Below the pieces are notes generated by a model. The model had not been told where the DNA came from. It searched no databases and saw nothing but the letters and a program-made list of their open reading frames with translations. From contig JAAXZP010000072.1 of assembly GCA_012719815.1 (NCBI GenBank), positions 1 through 5,709 of the forward strand: a stretch of 5,709 nucleotides of DNA, read 5' to 3'. Origin of the DNA: Christensenellaceae bacterium. Lineage in GTDB: Bacteria > Bacillota > Clostridia > Christensenellales > SZUA-584. The position numbers and the translations under genes were made by a program. Positions 1 to 5,709 of the stretch are shown here, in pieces (position 1 is the first letter of the stretch; every line of letters starts with the position of its first letter).

Positions 1-1
1 A

Positions 2-163
2 ACTGTCGGCGCCTACTGTTTCACTGATTCTTTTCCCGTTCAAATCAAGTGTAAAGTTCGCGGATGTGGACGGATAAAGCGAATATTGCAGGTTGACATC
101 CTCCAGCAGCACAATGGCCTGCCCATCCTTAACTTCCATCACGGCCTTATCCAGGCTGATATA
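2..163 (-). repeat. second copy of the surface-protein module (unit B)
   Basis: This reads YISLDKAV, then DGQAIVLLEDV, then NFTLDLNGKRIS, and matches unit A at 854-1003 (YASLQEAV, EGQTITLLKDI, AFTLDLNGKIIN). The two copies are also visibly alike as DNA: both have caatggcctgcccatcc / gatggtctgcccctctt-type stretches at the same place. The spacing is about 280 codons, so the protein probably consists of tandem long units, each beginning with this module. The copy is cut by the window edge shortly after the LDLNGK motif. Confidence 0.72.
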
Positions 164-186
164 CTCTTTTTGCCGATTCGCGCGAC

Positions 187-195
187 GTGGGGCGC
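187..195 (-). other. frameshift site 2 in the surface-protein gene, at a G4 run
   Basis: The middle frame reads sensibly to about SYKYLNSRLRP, then soon ends at TAA (147-149). The original frame resumes with RRANRQKEYISLDKAV and runs on into repeat unit B. Removing one base from the four-G run at 189-192 (CCCC on the coding strand) joins the two smoothly as LRPRRANRQKEY. The shift therefore looks like a one-base insertion and exactly compensates site 1. Confidence 0.65.
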
Positions 196-665
196 AGGCG
201 AGAATTCAGGTACTTGTATGATTTGCCGTATGAATCGACTTTCAGCCAGCCGGGATGAATCTCCTCAACTCCTGATTTACCATCTCTGCTGGTTTCGCTT
301 GCCATAACGCGCACGTCGTTATACCCGCCGAGATCAATGCACGCATTGCTGACCGCACCATTGCCCTTGATGACCGATGTGCCACCCGGGATGGTGACGG
401 CATTTCTGGTATTGCATTTTATCGCATACCCCGAGCCGCTGTTTTCAATCGTGCCGCCGGTGATTTTCAGCAAGGAGCTGTCCACTTGGGATCTGTCGAT
501 ATAAACCGTACCATGGGAGCTTGCGCTCTTCAGTGCGGCATTCCCGCTGACAGAAACTTTACCATTAAAAATTATCACAATCGCCTGGCCATAGCTGGTA
601 CTCTGCACAGTGGCTGTGTCGGTAATCTCTACGCGGCCATTGCCCATATGAAATATCGCAGCTGC

Positions 666-690
666 TTCGTAATGGACTGCACGGAACCGC
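666..690 (-). other. frameshift site 1 in the surface-protein gene
   Basis: Upstream, the frame read from 1072 gives sensible beta-strand text up to about LVIKSGSVQS, then degenerates and stops at TAG (629-631). The frame one base over becomes sensible from about EAAAIFHMGNGRVEITD. The change fits loss of one base (or gain of two) in the stretch around the cagtccattacgaagc complement. The exact base cannot be fixed without a homologue. Confidence 0.65.
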
Positions 691-853
691 TTTTGATGAC
701 GAGAACAGTGTCTTCCGCCGCGCCTCCCTCCAGGTAAATCGTACCTTCCCGCATACGGGTGGGCATCGCGCTCCTGATGCAGCCGCGGCCGTTCCCGCTG
801 CTGTCGATAATAGTCAGCGTATTGCTGCCGCTGTGCCGGATGGCGACTTTTTG

Positions 854-1003
854 GCCGCTGTTTATGATTTTTCCATTCAGGTCAAGCGTGAAGGCTTTAT
901 GGCCGCTGGTGATAGTCACGGTGGAATCGAGTACAATATCCTTCAGCAGTGTGATGGTCTGCCCCTCTTCAGCCGCGTCAACCGCTTCCTGCAGGCTGGC
1001 ATA
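854..1003 (-). repeat. first copy of the surface-protein module (unit A)
   Basis: This covers residues 24-73 counted from the ATG at 1072: a Y-x-S-L-x-x-A-V entry helix, an acidic linker, a GQTITLLKDI strand and a FTLDLNGK strand. It aligns along its length with unit B (2-163). A SLQEAV...G.TI.LL.D...LDLNGK arrangement commonly opens beta-helix domains in secreted clostridial proteins. The second half of the module is more divergent between the copies than the GQ-LL-D and LDLNGK anchors. Confidence 0.72.
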
Positions 1004-1077
1004 ACCTTTTTCGCCGATCTGGGCAGCGGAATCATCGGCCAGTACCACCGCGGGCAGCAGGATAATAGCCATACATA

Positions 1078-1093
1078 GTATGATCTGTGTTCA
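1078..1093. other. deletion/rearrangement junction between two head-to-head truncated genes
   Basis: Leftwards, a signal-peptide-like sequence is cut off before its charged start. Rightwards, a receiver domain is cut off before its catalytic residues. The two coding remnants abut within about 15 bases, leaving no room for a promoter, ribosome binding site or start codon for either. Stops in both frames (TGA at 1081-1083 plus; TGA at 1091-1093 minus) bracket the joint. The simplest reading is a deletion that removed the intergenic region together with both 5' ends. Confidence 0.6.
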
Positions 1094-1515
1094 CCTATCT
1101 GTTAAAACCCGCCACGGCGGATATCCTCTTTCCGATACTGGACAAACTGTTTCGCCTCGCTCAAAAGCCGAAAGACGGTTTGGCGGTCAGGCTCAAAAAC
1201 GGCGTCGCCAATATCCCGTTTTTCAAGCTCGCCTATGTGGAAGTCATCAACAGGATGCTGTGCTTTCATCTGACGGACGGCAGTGAAAAAAAGCTTACTG
1301 CGCCGCCGTCTGAATACGAAGGCGCGCTGCTGACAAGGCCGGAGTTTATCCGCGTACACAGATCGTTTATCGTCAACCTCTGGCAGGTTCAGGAGCTGCG
1401 CTCTACCGATATTGTGACTTATGCGGGCGATGTCGTGCCGATTTCACGACGGCTTTACGCGCAGGTGCGCAAGGCCTATATGGACCACCTGTTTGCGGAA
1501 AAGGGAGTTAATTGA
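1087..1515 (+). pseudogene. LytTR-family response regulator, 5'-truncated
   Basis: What remains is the last strand and helix of a receiver domain (VFTYLLKP, with the conserved Lys at residue 7 if GTG 1087 is residue 1, then ADILFPILDKL), a short linker, and a full LytTR DNA-binding domain at about residues 32-136. LytTR hallmarks are YVEV (50-53), FHLTDG (60-65), FIRVHRSFIVN (87-97) and VPISRR (117-122). Regulators of this AgrA/LytR type have about 240 residues, so roughly the first 100, with the phosphoacceptor Asp and acidic pocket, are missing. An in-frame TGA sits at 1081-1083, and GTG 1087 has no ribosome binding site, so translation of the fragment is doubtful. The stop overlaps the start of the downstream kinase gene. 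The LytTR assignment is firm; whether a free DNA-binding domain is still made is open. Confidence 0.85.
1501..1507 (+). promoter_or_regulatory. ribosome binding site of the sensor kinase gene
   Basis: AAGGGAG lies seven bases before ATG 1515, inside the last codons of the response regulator. It selects ATG 1515 over the TTG at 1512. The regulator stop and kinase start form TGATG (1513-1517), the usual sign of translational coupling. Confidence 0.75.
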
Positions 1516-1555
1516 TGGCGGACGTACTCAGCACAGTCAATTACGCGCTGGTCTT

Positions 1556-1566
1556 ACTGTGTACGG
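1556..1566 (+). other. frameshift site 1 in the sensor kinase gene
   Basis: From ATG 1515 the frame is sensible to NYALVLL, then turns into low-hydrophobicity text with many Arg and Ser residues. The hydrophobic continuation YGTFLAVGF lies in another frame. CTGTGTACGGC can be explained by gain of a TG dinucleotide (restoring LLYGTF) or loss of one base (restoring LLCYGTF). Confidence 0.7.
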
Positions 1567-1798
1567 CACCTTCCTTGCGGTGGGTTTCGCGGGCGGCTGC
1601 GACTCGGACAGAGAACGCCGAAATGTGGCGCTGTTCTGCGTTATTATCCTGGCGGTGCGGACACTGTGCTACTTCCTTTTGGGATTTGAAACAACCAGGC
1701 AGCTCTACCCGCTGATTACCCATCTCCCGCTTTTTCTTATGCTGGTGGTCCGTCTCAAACGGCGGTGGGGCATTGCGCTGGTCAGCGTTTTGACTGCG

Positions 1799-1803
1799 TA
1801 TTC
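1799..1803 (+). other. frameshift site 2 in the sensor kinase gene (one T lost)
   Basis: The second frame ends LTAY and then reads SAASCRAGSER before a stop at 1835-1837. Adding one T to TATTC (TATTTC) restores LTAYFCCQLPRWIG, which continues the hydrophobic pattern. This fits a single-base deletion in a short T run. Confidence 0.72.
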
Positions 1804-1976
1804 TGCTGCCAGCTGCCGCGCTGGATCGGAACGCTGACGCTTTATATATTCGGCACCAGGCTGGCTTACGAGCTGGGCTACATGCTTTCTCTGGCTCCGC
1901 TGCTTTATGTCCTCCGGCGGTATTTCGCAAAGGCAGCATACCAGGCCATGCCCTTTTCCAGGCGGTCGCTGCTGCT

Positions 1977-1992
1977 GTTCGGCGGCCGCATC
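1977..1992 (+). other. internal deletion junction in the sensor kinase gene
   Basis: SRRSLLLFG, which normally sits at the end of the membrane domain in this kinase family, is followed within about ten bases and in a new frame by HHGYGAKSIRMIAEKH, which belongs near the C-terminus. Everything between is gone. The joint is a GC-rich stretch (ggcggccgc). The position is accurate to about ten bases. Confidence 0.72.
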
Positions 1993-2155
1993 ACGGCTAC
2001 GGCGCCAAAAGCATACGGATGATCGCGGAAAAGCACAACGGCTACTGCGTGTTTGAAGCCAAGGAAGGGCTGTTCACATTAAAAGTCGTGCTGCCGCTTT
2101 TTAAAAAACAATGCGCTCCCGCCAAGACGCTTCGGCAATGCAAGTTCCGCCCAAC

Positions 2156-2190
2156 AAAAAAACAGAGGGTATTCATTCGAATACCCTCTG
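2156..2190 (-). terminator. intrinsic terminator of the gltB-gltD operon
   Basis: A perfect 12-bp stem is formed by CAGAGGGTATTC (2163-2174) and GAATACCCTCTG (2179-2190) with a four-base loop (2175-2178). Read on the minus strand, it is followed immediately by seven T residues (the A run at 2156-2162). It begins 18 bases beyond the gltD stop codon (TAA, complement of 2209-2211). On the plus strand no T run follows the stem, so it works mainly for gltD. The rest of the interval between the kinase remnant and gltD (2103-2208) shows nothing recognisable. Confidence 0.93.
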
Positions 2191-2208
2191 CCATAGGTTT
2201 CCGCACCA

Positions 2209-3684
2209 TTAATGACCCATCAGCCAGACGTCCACTTCCTGAGCGGCCTTTCTGCCCTCGCCAATTGCCCACACCACCAGCGACTGACCGCGGTGCATAT
2301 CCCCCGCGGTAAACACCTTGCTGACGTTGGTCTGGTAAGAGCCCGGCTTGGTCGCGACGTTCGTCCTCGGGCTGAGCTCCACGCCGAATGCCTCGGCGAC
2401 ATATTTGCGGCAGCCGAGAAAGCCCGCCGCAATCAGCACCATGTCCGCTTCCATGACCTCTTCGGTGCCCGGCACTTCGGTCATCATGAGCCGGCCCGTC
2501 GCCTCGTCCCTTTTCGGCTCCAGCCTCACCGTTACGACGGCCTTGACGCTGCCGTTTTCGCCGGGTATGAATTCCTTGACGGTCGTCTGGTAGATGCGCG
2601 GGTCGCGCCCGAATACCGCAATGGCCTCCTCTTGACCGTAGCCGACGCTGCACACGCGGGGCCACTGCGGCCACGGATTGTCCTCCGCCCGGGCGGCGGG
2701 CAATTTGGGCATCATCTCCAGCTGAACCACGGACCTGCATCCGTGCCGCATACACGTCCCCACGCAGTCGTTACCCGTGTCACCACCACCAATGATGACC
2801 ACTTTTTTATCTTTGGCCGAGATGTAAGTGCCGTCCTTTAAGTTCGTGTCGAGCAGGCTTTTGGTCGTGGAAGTCAGGAAGTCCACCGCAAAATAGACGC
2901 CCCCCACGTCCCTGCCTTTCACCGAAAGGTCTCTGGGGTTCTGCGCCCCGCAGCACAGCACAACGGCGTCGTATTCGCTCAGTATCTCGCCGGCGTCCAC
3001 GGTGTTGCCCACATCCGCGTTTGTGACGAACGTGACGCCTTCCCGGAGCATCAGGTCAACGCGCCTGTCAACAAACTGCTTCTCCAGCTTCATGTTGGGA
3101 ATGCCGTACATCAGCAGGCCGCCAATGCGGTCCGCCTTTTCATAGACAACCACCGAATGCCCCATATGGTTGAGCTGGTCCGCAGCAGCCAGCCCGGCAG
3201 GCCCCGAACCGATGACGGCCACCTTTTTGCCCGTCCGGACTTCGGGGATCTGCGGCTTTATCAGCCCCGCCGCATACCCGTATTCGATAATCGACAGCTC
3301 GTTTTCCCGGACGGTAACCGGCGAATCGTTAAGCCCGCAGGTGCACGCCGCTTCGCACAGCGCTGGGCATACCCGCCCGGTGAACTCCGGAAAATTGTTG
3401 GTTCTCAAAAGCCGCGGCAAGGCCAGCTCCATGTTGCCGTTGTACAGCTCGTCGTTCCACTCGGGTATCAGGTTGTACAGCGGGCATCCGGACACCGCTC
3501 CGCCCAGTTCAATCGCCGACTGGCAGAAAGGTATGCCGCAGTTCATGCACCGGGCGCCCTGCGTCCGCCTTTGCTCCATGTCCAGCGGTTCGTGGAACTC
3601 GTTATAATGCTTTATCCTCTCCTCCGGCACAACGGCCGGATTCCTTTTTTGCTCATATTCAAGAAACCCTGACGGTTTTCCCAT
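2209..3684 (-). CDS. gltD: glutamate synthase [NADPH] small subunit
   Basis: This subunit takes electrons from NADPH through FAD and passes them via iron-sulphur clusters to the large subunit in the cytoplasm. The 491 aa match the usual length. The N-terminal Fe-S domain has C46-x2-C49-x4-C54, a further Cys in GCPL (67), and VCPALCEAACTCG with Cys at 106, 110, 114 and 116, consistent with the two [4Fe-4S] clusters of the family. The FAD-binding Rossmann motif is VIGSGPAG (157-164), followed by E182 at the end of the second strand and GGLLMYGIP. The NAD(P)H site is VIIGGGDTGNDC (296-307). The C-terminal FAD motif is TAGDMHRGQSLVVWAIGEGR (about 459-478). The start MGKPSGFLEYEQ is the classic GltD start and is set by AGGGAGG at 3694-3700. 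The gene overlaps the end of gltB by 26 nt and ends at a strong terminator. No lesion is seen. Related FAD/NADPH enzymes exist, but adjacency to gltB settles the identity. Confidence 0.97.
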   Translation of the reverse strand: MGKPSGFLEYEQKRNPAVVPEERIKHYNEFHEPLDMEQRRTQGARCMNCGIPFCQSAIELGGAVSGCPLYNLIPEWNDELYNGNMELALPRLLRTNNFPEFTGRVCPALCEAACTCGLNDSPVTVRENELSIIEYGYAAGLIKPQIPEVRTGKKVAVIGSGPAGLAAADQLNHMGHSVVVYEKADRIGGLLMYGIPNMKLEKQFVDRRVDLMLREGVTFVTNADVGNTVDAGEILSEYDAVVLCCGAQNPRDLSVKGRDVGGVYFAVDFLTSTTKSLLDTNLKDGTYISAKDKKVVIIGGGDTGNDCVGTCMRHGCRSVVQLEMMPKLPAARAEDNPWPQWPRVCSVGYGQEEAIAVFGRDPRIYQTTVKEFIPGENGSVKAVVTVRLEPKRDEATGRLMMTEVPGTEEVMEADMVLIAAGFLGCRKYVAEAFGVELSPRTNVATKPGSYQTNVSKVFTAGDMHRGQSLVVWAIGEGRKAAQEVDVWLMGH

Positions 3685-5709
3685 CGTAAGCGACCTCCCT
3701 ACTGCCCATATAAAACGCCTCGACTTCAGCCTGCTCGCGCGGCATTCCCTGCTGCACCAGGCTGTCGATCACCGTGATCACCCGCTTGTATTCAATCGGG
3801 ATGATCTTCTTGAATTTCGGCAGATAAACGTTGAAATTGCTCAGTATCTTCTTGCCGACTTCCGACCCGGTAGCGTTCACATGCTCGCTGATCAGTGTGC
3901 TCAATAGATCGATATCCTGTTTGTCGGTCACCGCGCTCATCAGTATCAGGTCCTTGTTGAGGCGCATGTAGAAATCATAATTTTCGTCCAGCACGTACGC
4001 GACGCCGCCGCTCATGCCGGCAGCAAAGTTTTTGCCTGTCCTGCCCAGCACCACAACGCAGCCGCCGGTCATGTATTCGCAGCCGTGGTCGCCCACGCCC
4101 TCGACAACCGCCGTCGCGCCGGAGTTGCGGACGCAGAAGCGCTCTCCGGCCATGCCTCTGATAAACGCATATCCGGAAGTCGCCCCATACAGCGCAACGT
4201 TGCCGATAATCAGATTTTCTTCCGCTTTGATGGCGCTCTGCTTCGGCGGGTACACGATCAGCTTTCCGCCCGAGAGCCCCTTGCCGAAGTAGTCGTTGCT
4301 GTCCCCCTCAAGCTGAAGCGTCAGCCCTTTGGGGATAAACGCACCGAACGACTGGCCGCCGCTGCCAGTGCACTTTACCGTAAACGTGTCGTCGGGCAGC
4401 GTGTTGCCGAACCTGCGCGTCACCTCGGCGCCGAACAGTGTGCCGAAAGTCCGGTCCGTGTTGGAGACCTTCATCTTTATCGTCTTCTTCTGCCCGGTCT
4501 CAAGGTTCTCCTTAAACTCCTTAAGCAGTACCCTGACGTCAGCCGTCTCCTCCAGCCTGAAATCGTACACGGCGGCAGGCTCAAAATGCACATTGGCACC
4601 CTTGCCGTCATTCAGTATCAGCGACATATCCACCGAGGCTGCGCGCTTGTTTCTCAAGTTCTTGCGCACAGTCAGAAGATCGGTCCTGCCGACCAGCTCG
4701 TCAACTGTCCTTATGCCCAGCTTTGCCATGATCTCGCGCAGCTCCTGGGCGACAAACCGCATGAAGTTCATCACGTATTCCGGCTTGCCGCAGAAACGCT
4801 TGCGCAGTACCGGGTTCTGAGTAGCCACGCCCACAGGGCAGGTGTCCAGATTGCACACGCGCATCATCAGGCAGCCCATGGTTACCAATGGCGCGGTGGC
4901 AAACCCGAACTCCTCGGCGCCCAGCATCGCCGCTATCGCGACGTCGCGCCCGGTCATCAGCTTGCCGTCGGTCTCCAGCCGCACGCGGGTACGCAGCCCG
5001 TTCTGGATAAGCGTCTGGTGCGCTTCGGCCAGCCCCAGCTCCCAGGGAAGCCCCGCGTTGTGTATCGAGCTTTGCGGCGCAGCGCCGGTACCCCCGTCGT
5101 ATCCGGAGATCAGTATCACCTGCGCGCCCGCCTTGGCGACGCCGGCCGCAATCGTACCCACGCCCGCCTCCGCCACCAGCTTAACGGAGATGTCCGCGTG
5201 GCAGTTGGCGTTCTTTAAGTCGTAAATCAGCTGCGCCAGGTCCTCTATCGAGTATATGTCATGGTGCGGCGGCGGCGAAATCAGGCTCACACCCGGCGTG
5301 GAATGCCTGGTTTTAGCCACCCAGGGGTACACCTTCTCGCCGGGCAGGTGGCCGCCTTCGCCCGGCTTGGCCCCCTGCGCCATCTTGATCTGTATCTCCC
5401 TGGCGCTGACCAAGTATTCGCTGGTCACGCCGAACCGGCCGGAAGCCACCTGCTTGATGGCGCTGTTGCGCTCCGTGCCCAGCCGCTCGGGCATTTCGCC
5501 GCCTTCGCCCGAGTTGGACTTGCCGCCCAGGCGATTCATGGCGATGGCCAGGCATTCATGCGCCTCCTGCGATATGGAACCGTACGACATCGCGCCCGTC
5601 TTGAAGCGCCTGACGATGCTCTCCACCGGCTCAACCTCTTCGATCGGGATGCCGCCGTCCTCCCGGTAAGCGAAATCCAGCAGCCCGCGCAGCGTGTACG
5701 GCTTGTTCT
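3659..5709 (-). CDS. gltB: glutamate synthase large subunit, C-terminal 682 residues (start beyond right edge)
   Basis: The large subunit hydrolyses glutamine in an N-terminal amidotransferase domain, channels the ammonia, and reductively aminates 2-oxoglutarate at FMN. The window holds the end of the central domain (NKPYTLRGLLDF), then PIEEVEPVESIVRRFKTGAMSYGSIS, the entry to the FMN-binding synthase domain. That domain shows GEGGEMPERLG, AQGAKPGEGGHLPG, the glycine-rich SGYDGGTGAAP near visible residues 200-210, and the [3Fe-4S] motif CLMMRVCNLDTC with Cys at visible residues 279, 285 and 290. The C-terminal glycine-repeat (GXGXG) beta-helix domain lies at about 440-630 (GSGGQSFGAF, GGKLIVYPP, GNVALYGATSG, GGCVVVLGRTGKNFAAGMSGG). 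The visible frame is open to the edge with no lesion. Full-length GltB has about 1500 residues, so some 800, including the glutaminase domain, lie outside. An internal GTG at 5626 is not the start, because homology continues upstream of it. Confidence 0.97.
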   Translation of the reverse strand, partial: NKPYTLRGLLDFAYREDGGIPIEEVEPVESIVRRFKTGAMSYGSISQEAHECLAIAMNRLGGKSNSGEGGEMPERLGTERNSAIKQVASGRFGVTSEYLVSAREIQIKMAQGAKPGEGGHLPGEKVYPWVAKTRHSTPGVSLISPPPHHDIYSIEDLAQLIYDLKNANCHADISVKLVAEAGVGTIAAGVAKAGAQVILISGYDGGTGAAPQSSIHNAGLPWELGLAEAHQTLIQNGLRTRVRLETDGKLMTGRDVAIAAMLGAEEFGFATAPLVTMGCLMMRVCNLDTCPVGVATQNPVLRKRFCGKPEYVMNFMRFVAQELREIMAKLGIRTVDELVGRTDLLTVRKNLRNKRAASVDMSLILNDGKGANVHFEPAAVYDFRLEETADVRVLLKEFKENLETGQKKTIKMKVSNTDRTFGTLFGAEVTRRFGNTLPDDTFTVKCTGSGGQSFGAFIPKGLTLQLEGDSNDYFGKGLSGGKLIVYPPKQSAIKAEENLIIGNVALYGATSGYAFIRGMAGERFCVRNSGATAVVEGVGDHGCEYMTGGCVVVLGRTGKNFAAGMSGGVAYVLDENYDFYMRLNKDLILMSAVTDKQDIDLLSTLISEHVNATGSEVGKKILSNFNVYLPKFKKIIPIEYKRVITVIDSLVQQGMPREQAEVEAFYMGSREVAYDGKTVRVS
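3694..3700 (-). promoter_or_regulatory. ribosome binding site of gltD, inside the gltB coding end
   Basis: AGGGAGG on the minus strand lies nine bases before ATG 3684. It encodes part of GSREV near the GltB C-terminus, so both subunits are read from one transcript. It supports this ATG as the gltD start. Confidence 0.85.

Larger units (their letters stand above)
1..1072 (-). pseudogene. secreted repeat / beta-helix-like surface protein, 5'-truncated and frameshifted, runs off left edge
   Basis: The protein starts with a hydrophobic stretch (AIILLPAVVLA then DDSAA) that resembles the core and cleavage site of a Sec signal peptide, so the product was probably exported. A module follows (YASLQEAV...GQTITLLKDI...FTLDLNGK), then short Gly/Asn/Thr-rich strands such as LTIIDSSGNGRG, LVIKSGSV, VEITDTATV and LKITGGTIENSG. 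These are typical of right-handed beta-helix or pectate-lyase-like surface proteins of Clostridia. The module recurs near the left edge. The reading frame is split in three: about 1072-680, about 680-192, then about 192-1 back in the first frame. The only ATG (1072) lacks the positively charged signal-peptide N-region; upstream codons in frame (TQIILC) look like lost signal peptide but are preceded by TGA at 1091-1093, and no ribosome binding site is properly spaced. No catalytic site is recognisable, so function is unknown. The family type is fairly secure; the pseudogene call rests on the truncation plus the shifts. Confidence 0.72.
1515..2102 (+). pseudogene. GHKL-type (AgrC/LytS-like) sensor histidine kinase, frameshifted with a large internal deletion
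   Basis: The pieces come from three frames. Frame one gives MADVLSTVNYALVLL from ATG 1515. Frame two, from about 1562, gives YGTFLAVGFAGG, then VALFCVIILAVRTLCYFLLGF, a conserved-looking YPLITHLP segment and LVSVLTAY. Frame three, from about 1802, gives CCQLPRWIGTLTLYIFG and LGYMLSLAPLLYVLRRYF, ending at SRRSLLLFG. This is a polytopic membrane sensor domain with about five or six hydrophobic segments. The text then jumps to HHGYGAKSIRMIAEKHNGYC and FEAKEGLFTLKVVLPL, the last G-box helix and final strands of a GHKL ATPase domain. The dimerisation/phosphoacceptor region and the N and G1 boxes are absent, roughly 200 or more residues judged from the family. The gene follows the LytTR regulator directly, as sensor and regulator of one two-component system. 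With these lesions no kinase can be made. Confidence 0.82.

Noticed and set aside
1091..1096. AGGTGA on the minus strand as a ribosome site for the surface-protein ATG at 1072
   Set aside because: It lies 18 bases from the ATG, too far for normal use, and falls within the receiver-domain remnant of the opposite gene.
1102..1359. Minus-strand open frame opposite the LytTR domain
   Set aside because: The plus strand encodes an unmistakable LytTR domain here, and the opposite frame has no recognisable pattern or ribosome site.
2114..2140. Possible small hairpin (gccaag ... cttcggc) after the kinase remnant
   Set aside because: The pairing is short and imperfect with no T run after it, so it is not a credible plus-strand terminator.
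2042..2755. Minus-strand open frame of 237 codons overlapping gltD in another frame
   Set aside because: Its composition is Arg/Gly/Ala-rich and low in complexity, and the in-frame gltD product covers the same DNA with clear motifs; it also runs across the terminator.
4085..5218. Long open frame (377 codons) on the plus strand opposite gltB
   Set aside because: It is rich in His, Arg, Ala and Leu with no domain pattern, and lies antisense to highly conserved gltB motifs; this is an expected by-product of GC-rich coding DNA.
1..5709. Mobile element, CRISPR array, tRNA, rRNA or riboswitch
   Set aside because: I found no transposase or integrase text, no regularly spaced short repeats, no tRNA cloverleaf and no leader; the gltB upstream region, where a regulatory element might sit, is outside the window.

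Overview
The window looks like chromosomal DNA from an anaerobic, Clostridia-type member of the Bacillota. This is inferred from three things: strong AGGGAGG-type ribosome binding sites, a LytTR response regulator paired with a GHKL sensor kinase, and a secreted beta-helix surface protein of a style common in gut Clostridia. Species cannot be named from the sequence alone.

The right 3.5 kb is intact and conventional. On the minus strand, gltB (glutamate synthase large subunit; the 3'-terminal 682 codons are in the window) is followed by gltD (small subunit, 491 aa, complete). The genes overlap by 26 nt and end in a textbook intrinsic terminator at about 2156-2190. Together they make the NADPH-type GOGAT that turns glutamine plus 2-oxoglutarate into two glutamates.

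The left 2.1 kb is a patch of decayed genes. Positions 1-1072 (minus) encode a secreted repeat protein with a beta-helix-like pattern. It has lost the start of its signal peptide, carries two mutually compensating frameshifts, and continues past the left edge. Head to head with it, 1087-1515 (plus) encodes the end of a receiver domain plus a complete LytTR DNA-binding domain, with the phosphoacceptor part of the receiver gone. Both genes lose their 5' ends at the same point (about 1078-1093), so a deletion or rearrangement probably removed their shared upstream region. Next comes a GHKL-type sensor kinase gene (1515 to about 2102, plus), translationally coupled to the regulator by a TGATG overlap. 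It is broken by two small frameshifts and by an internal deletion that joins the membrane domain directly to the last 35-40 residues of the ATPase domain; its stop codon also seems lost.

The regulator and kinase would have formed one two-component system. Its position beside the divergent surface-protein gene suggests, without proving it, that the system controlled that gene. I see no mobile element, CRISPR array, tRNA or rRNA, and no convincing new biological system. The main point of interest is the sharp boundary between decayed accessory DNA and an intact core operon.
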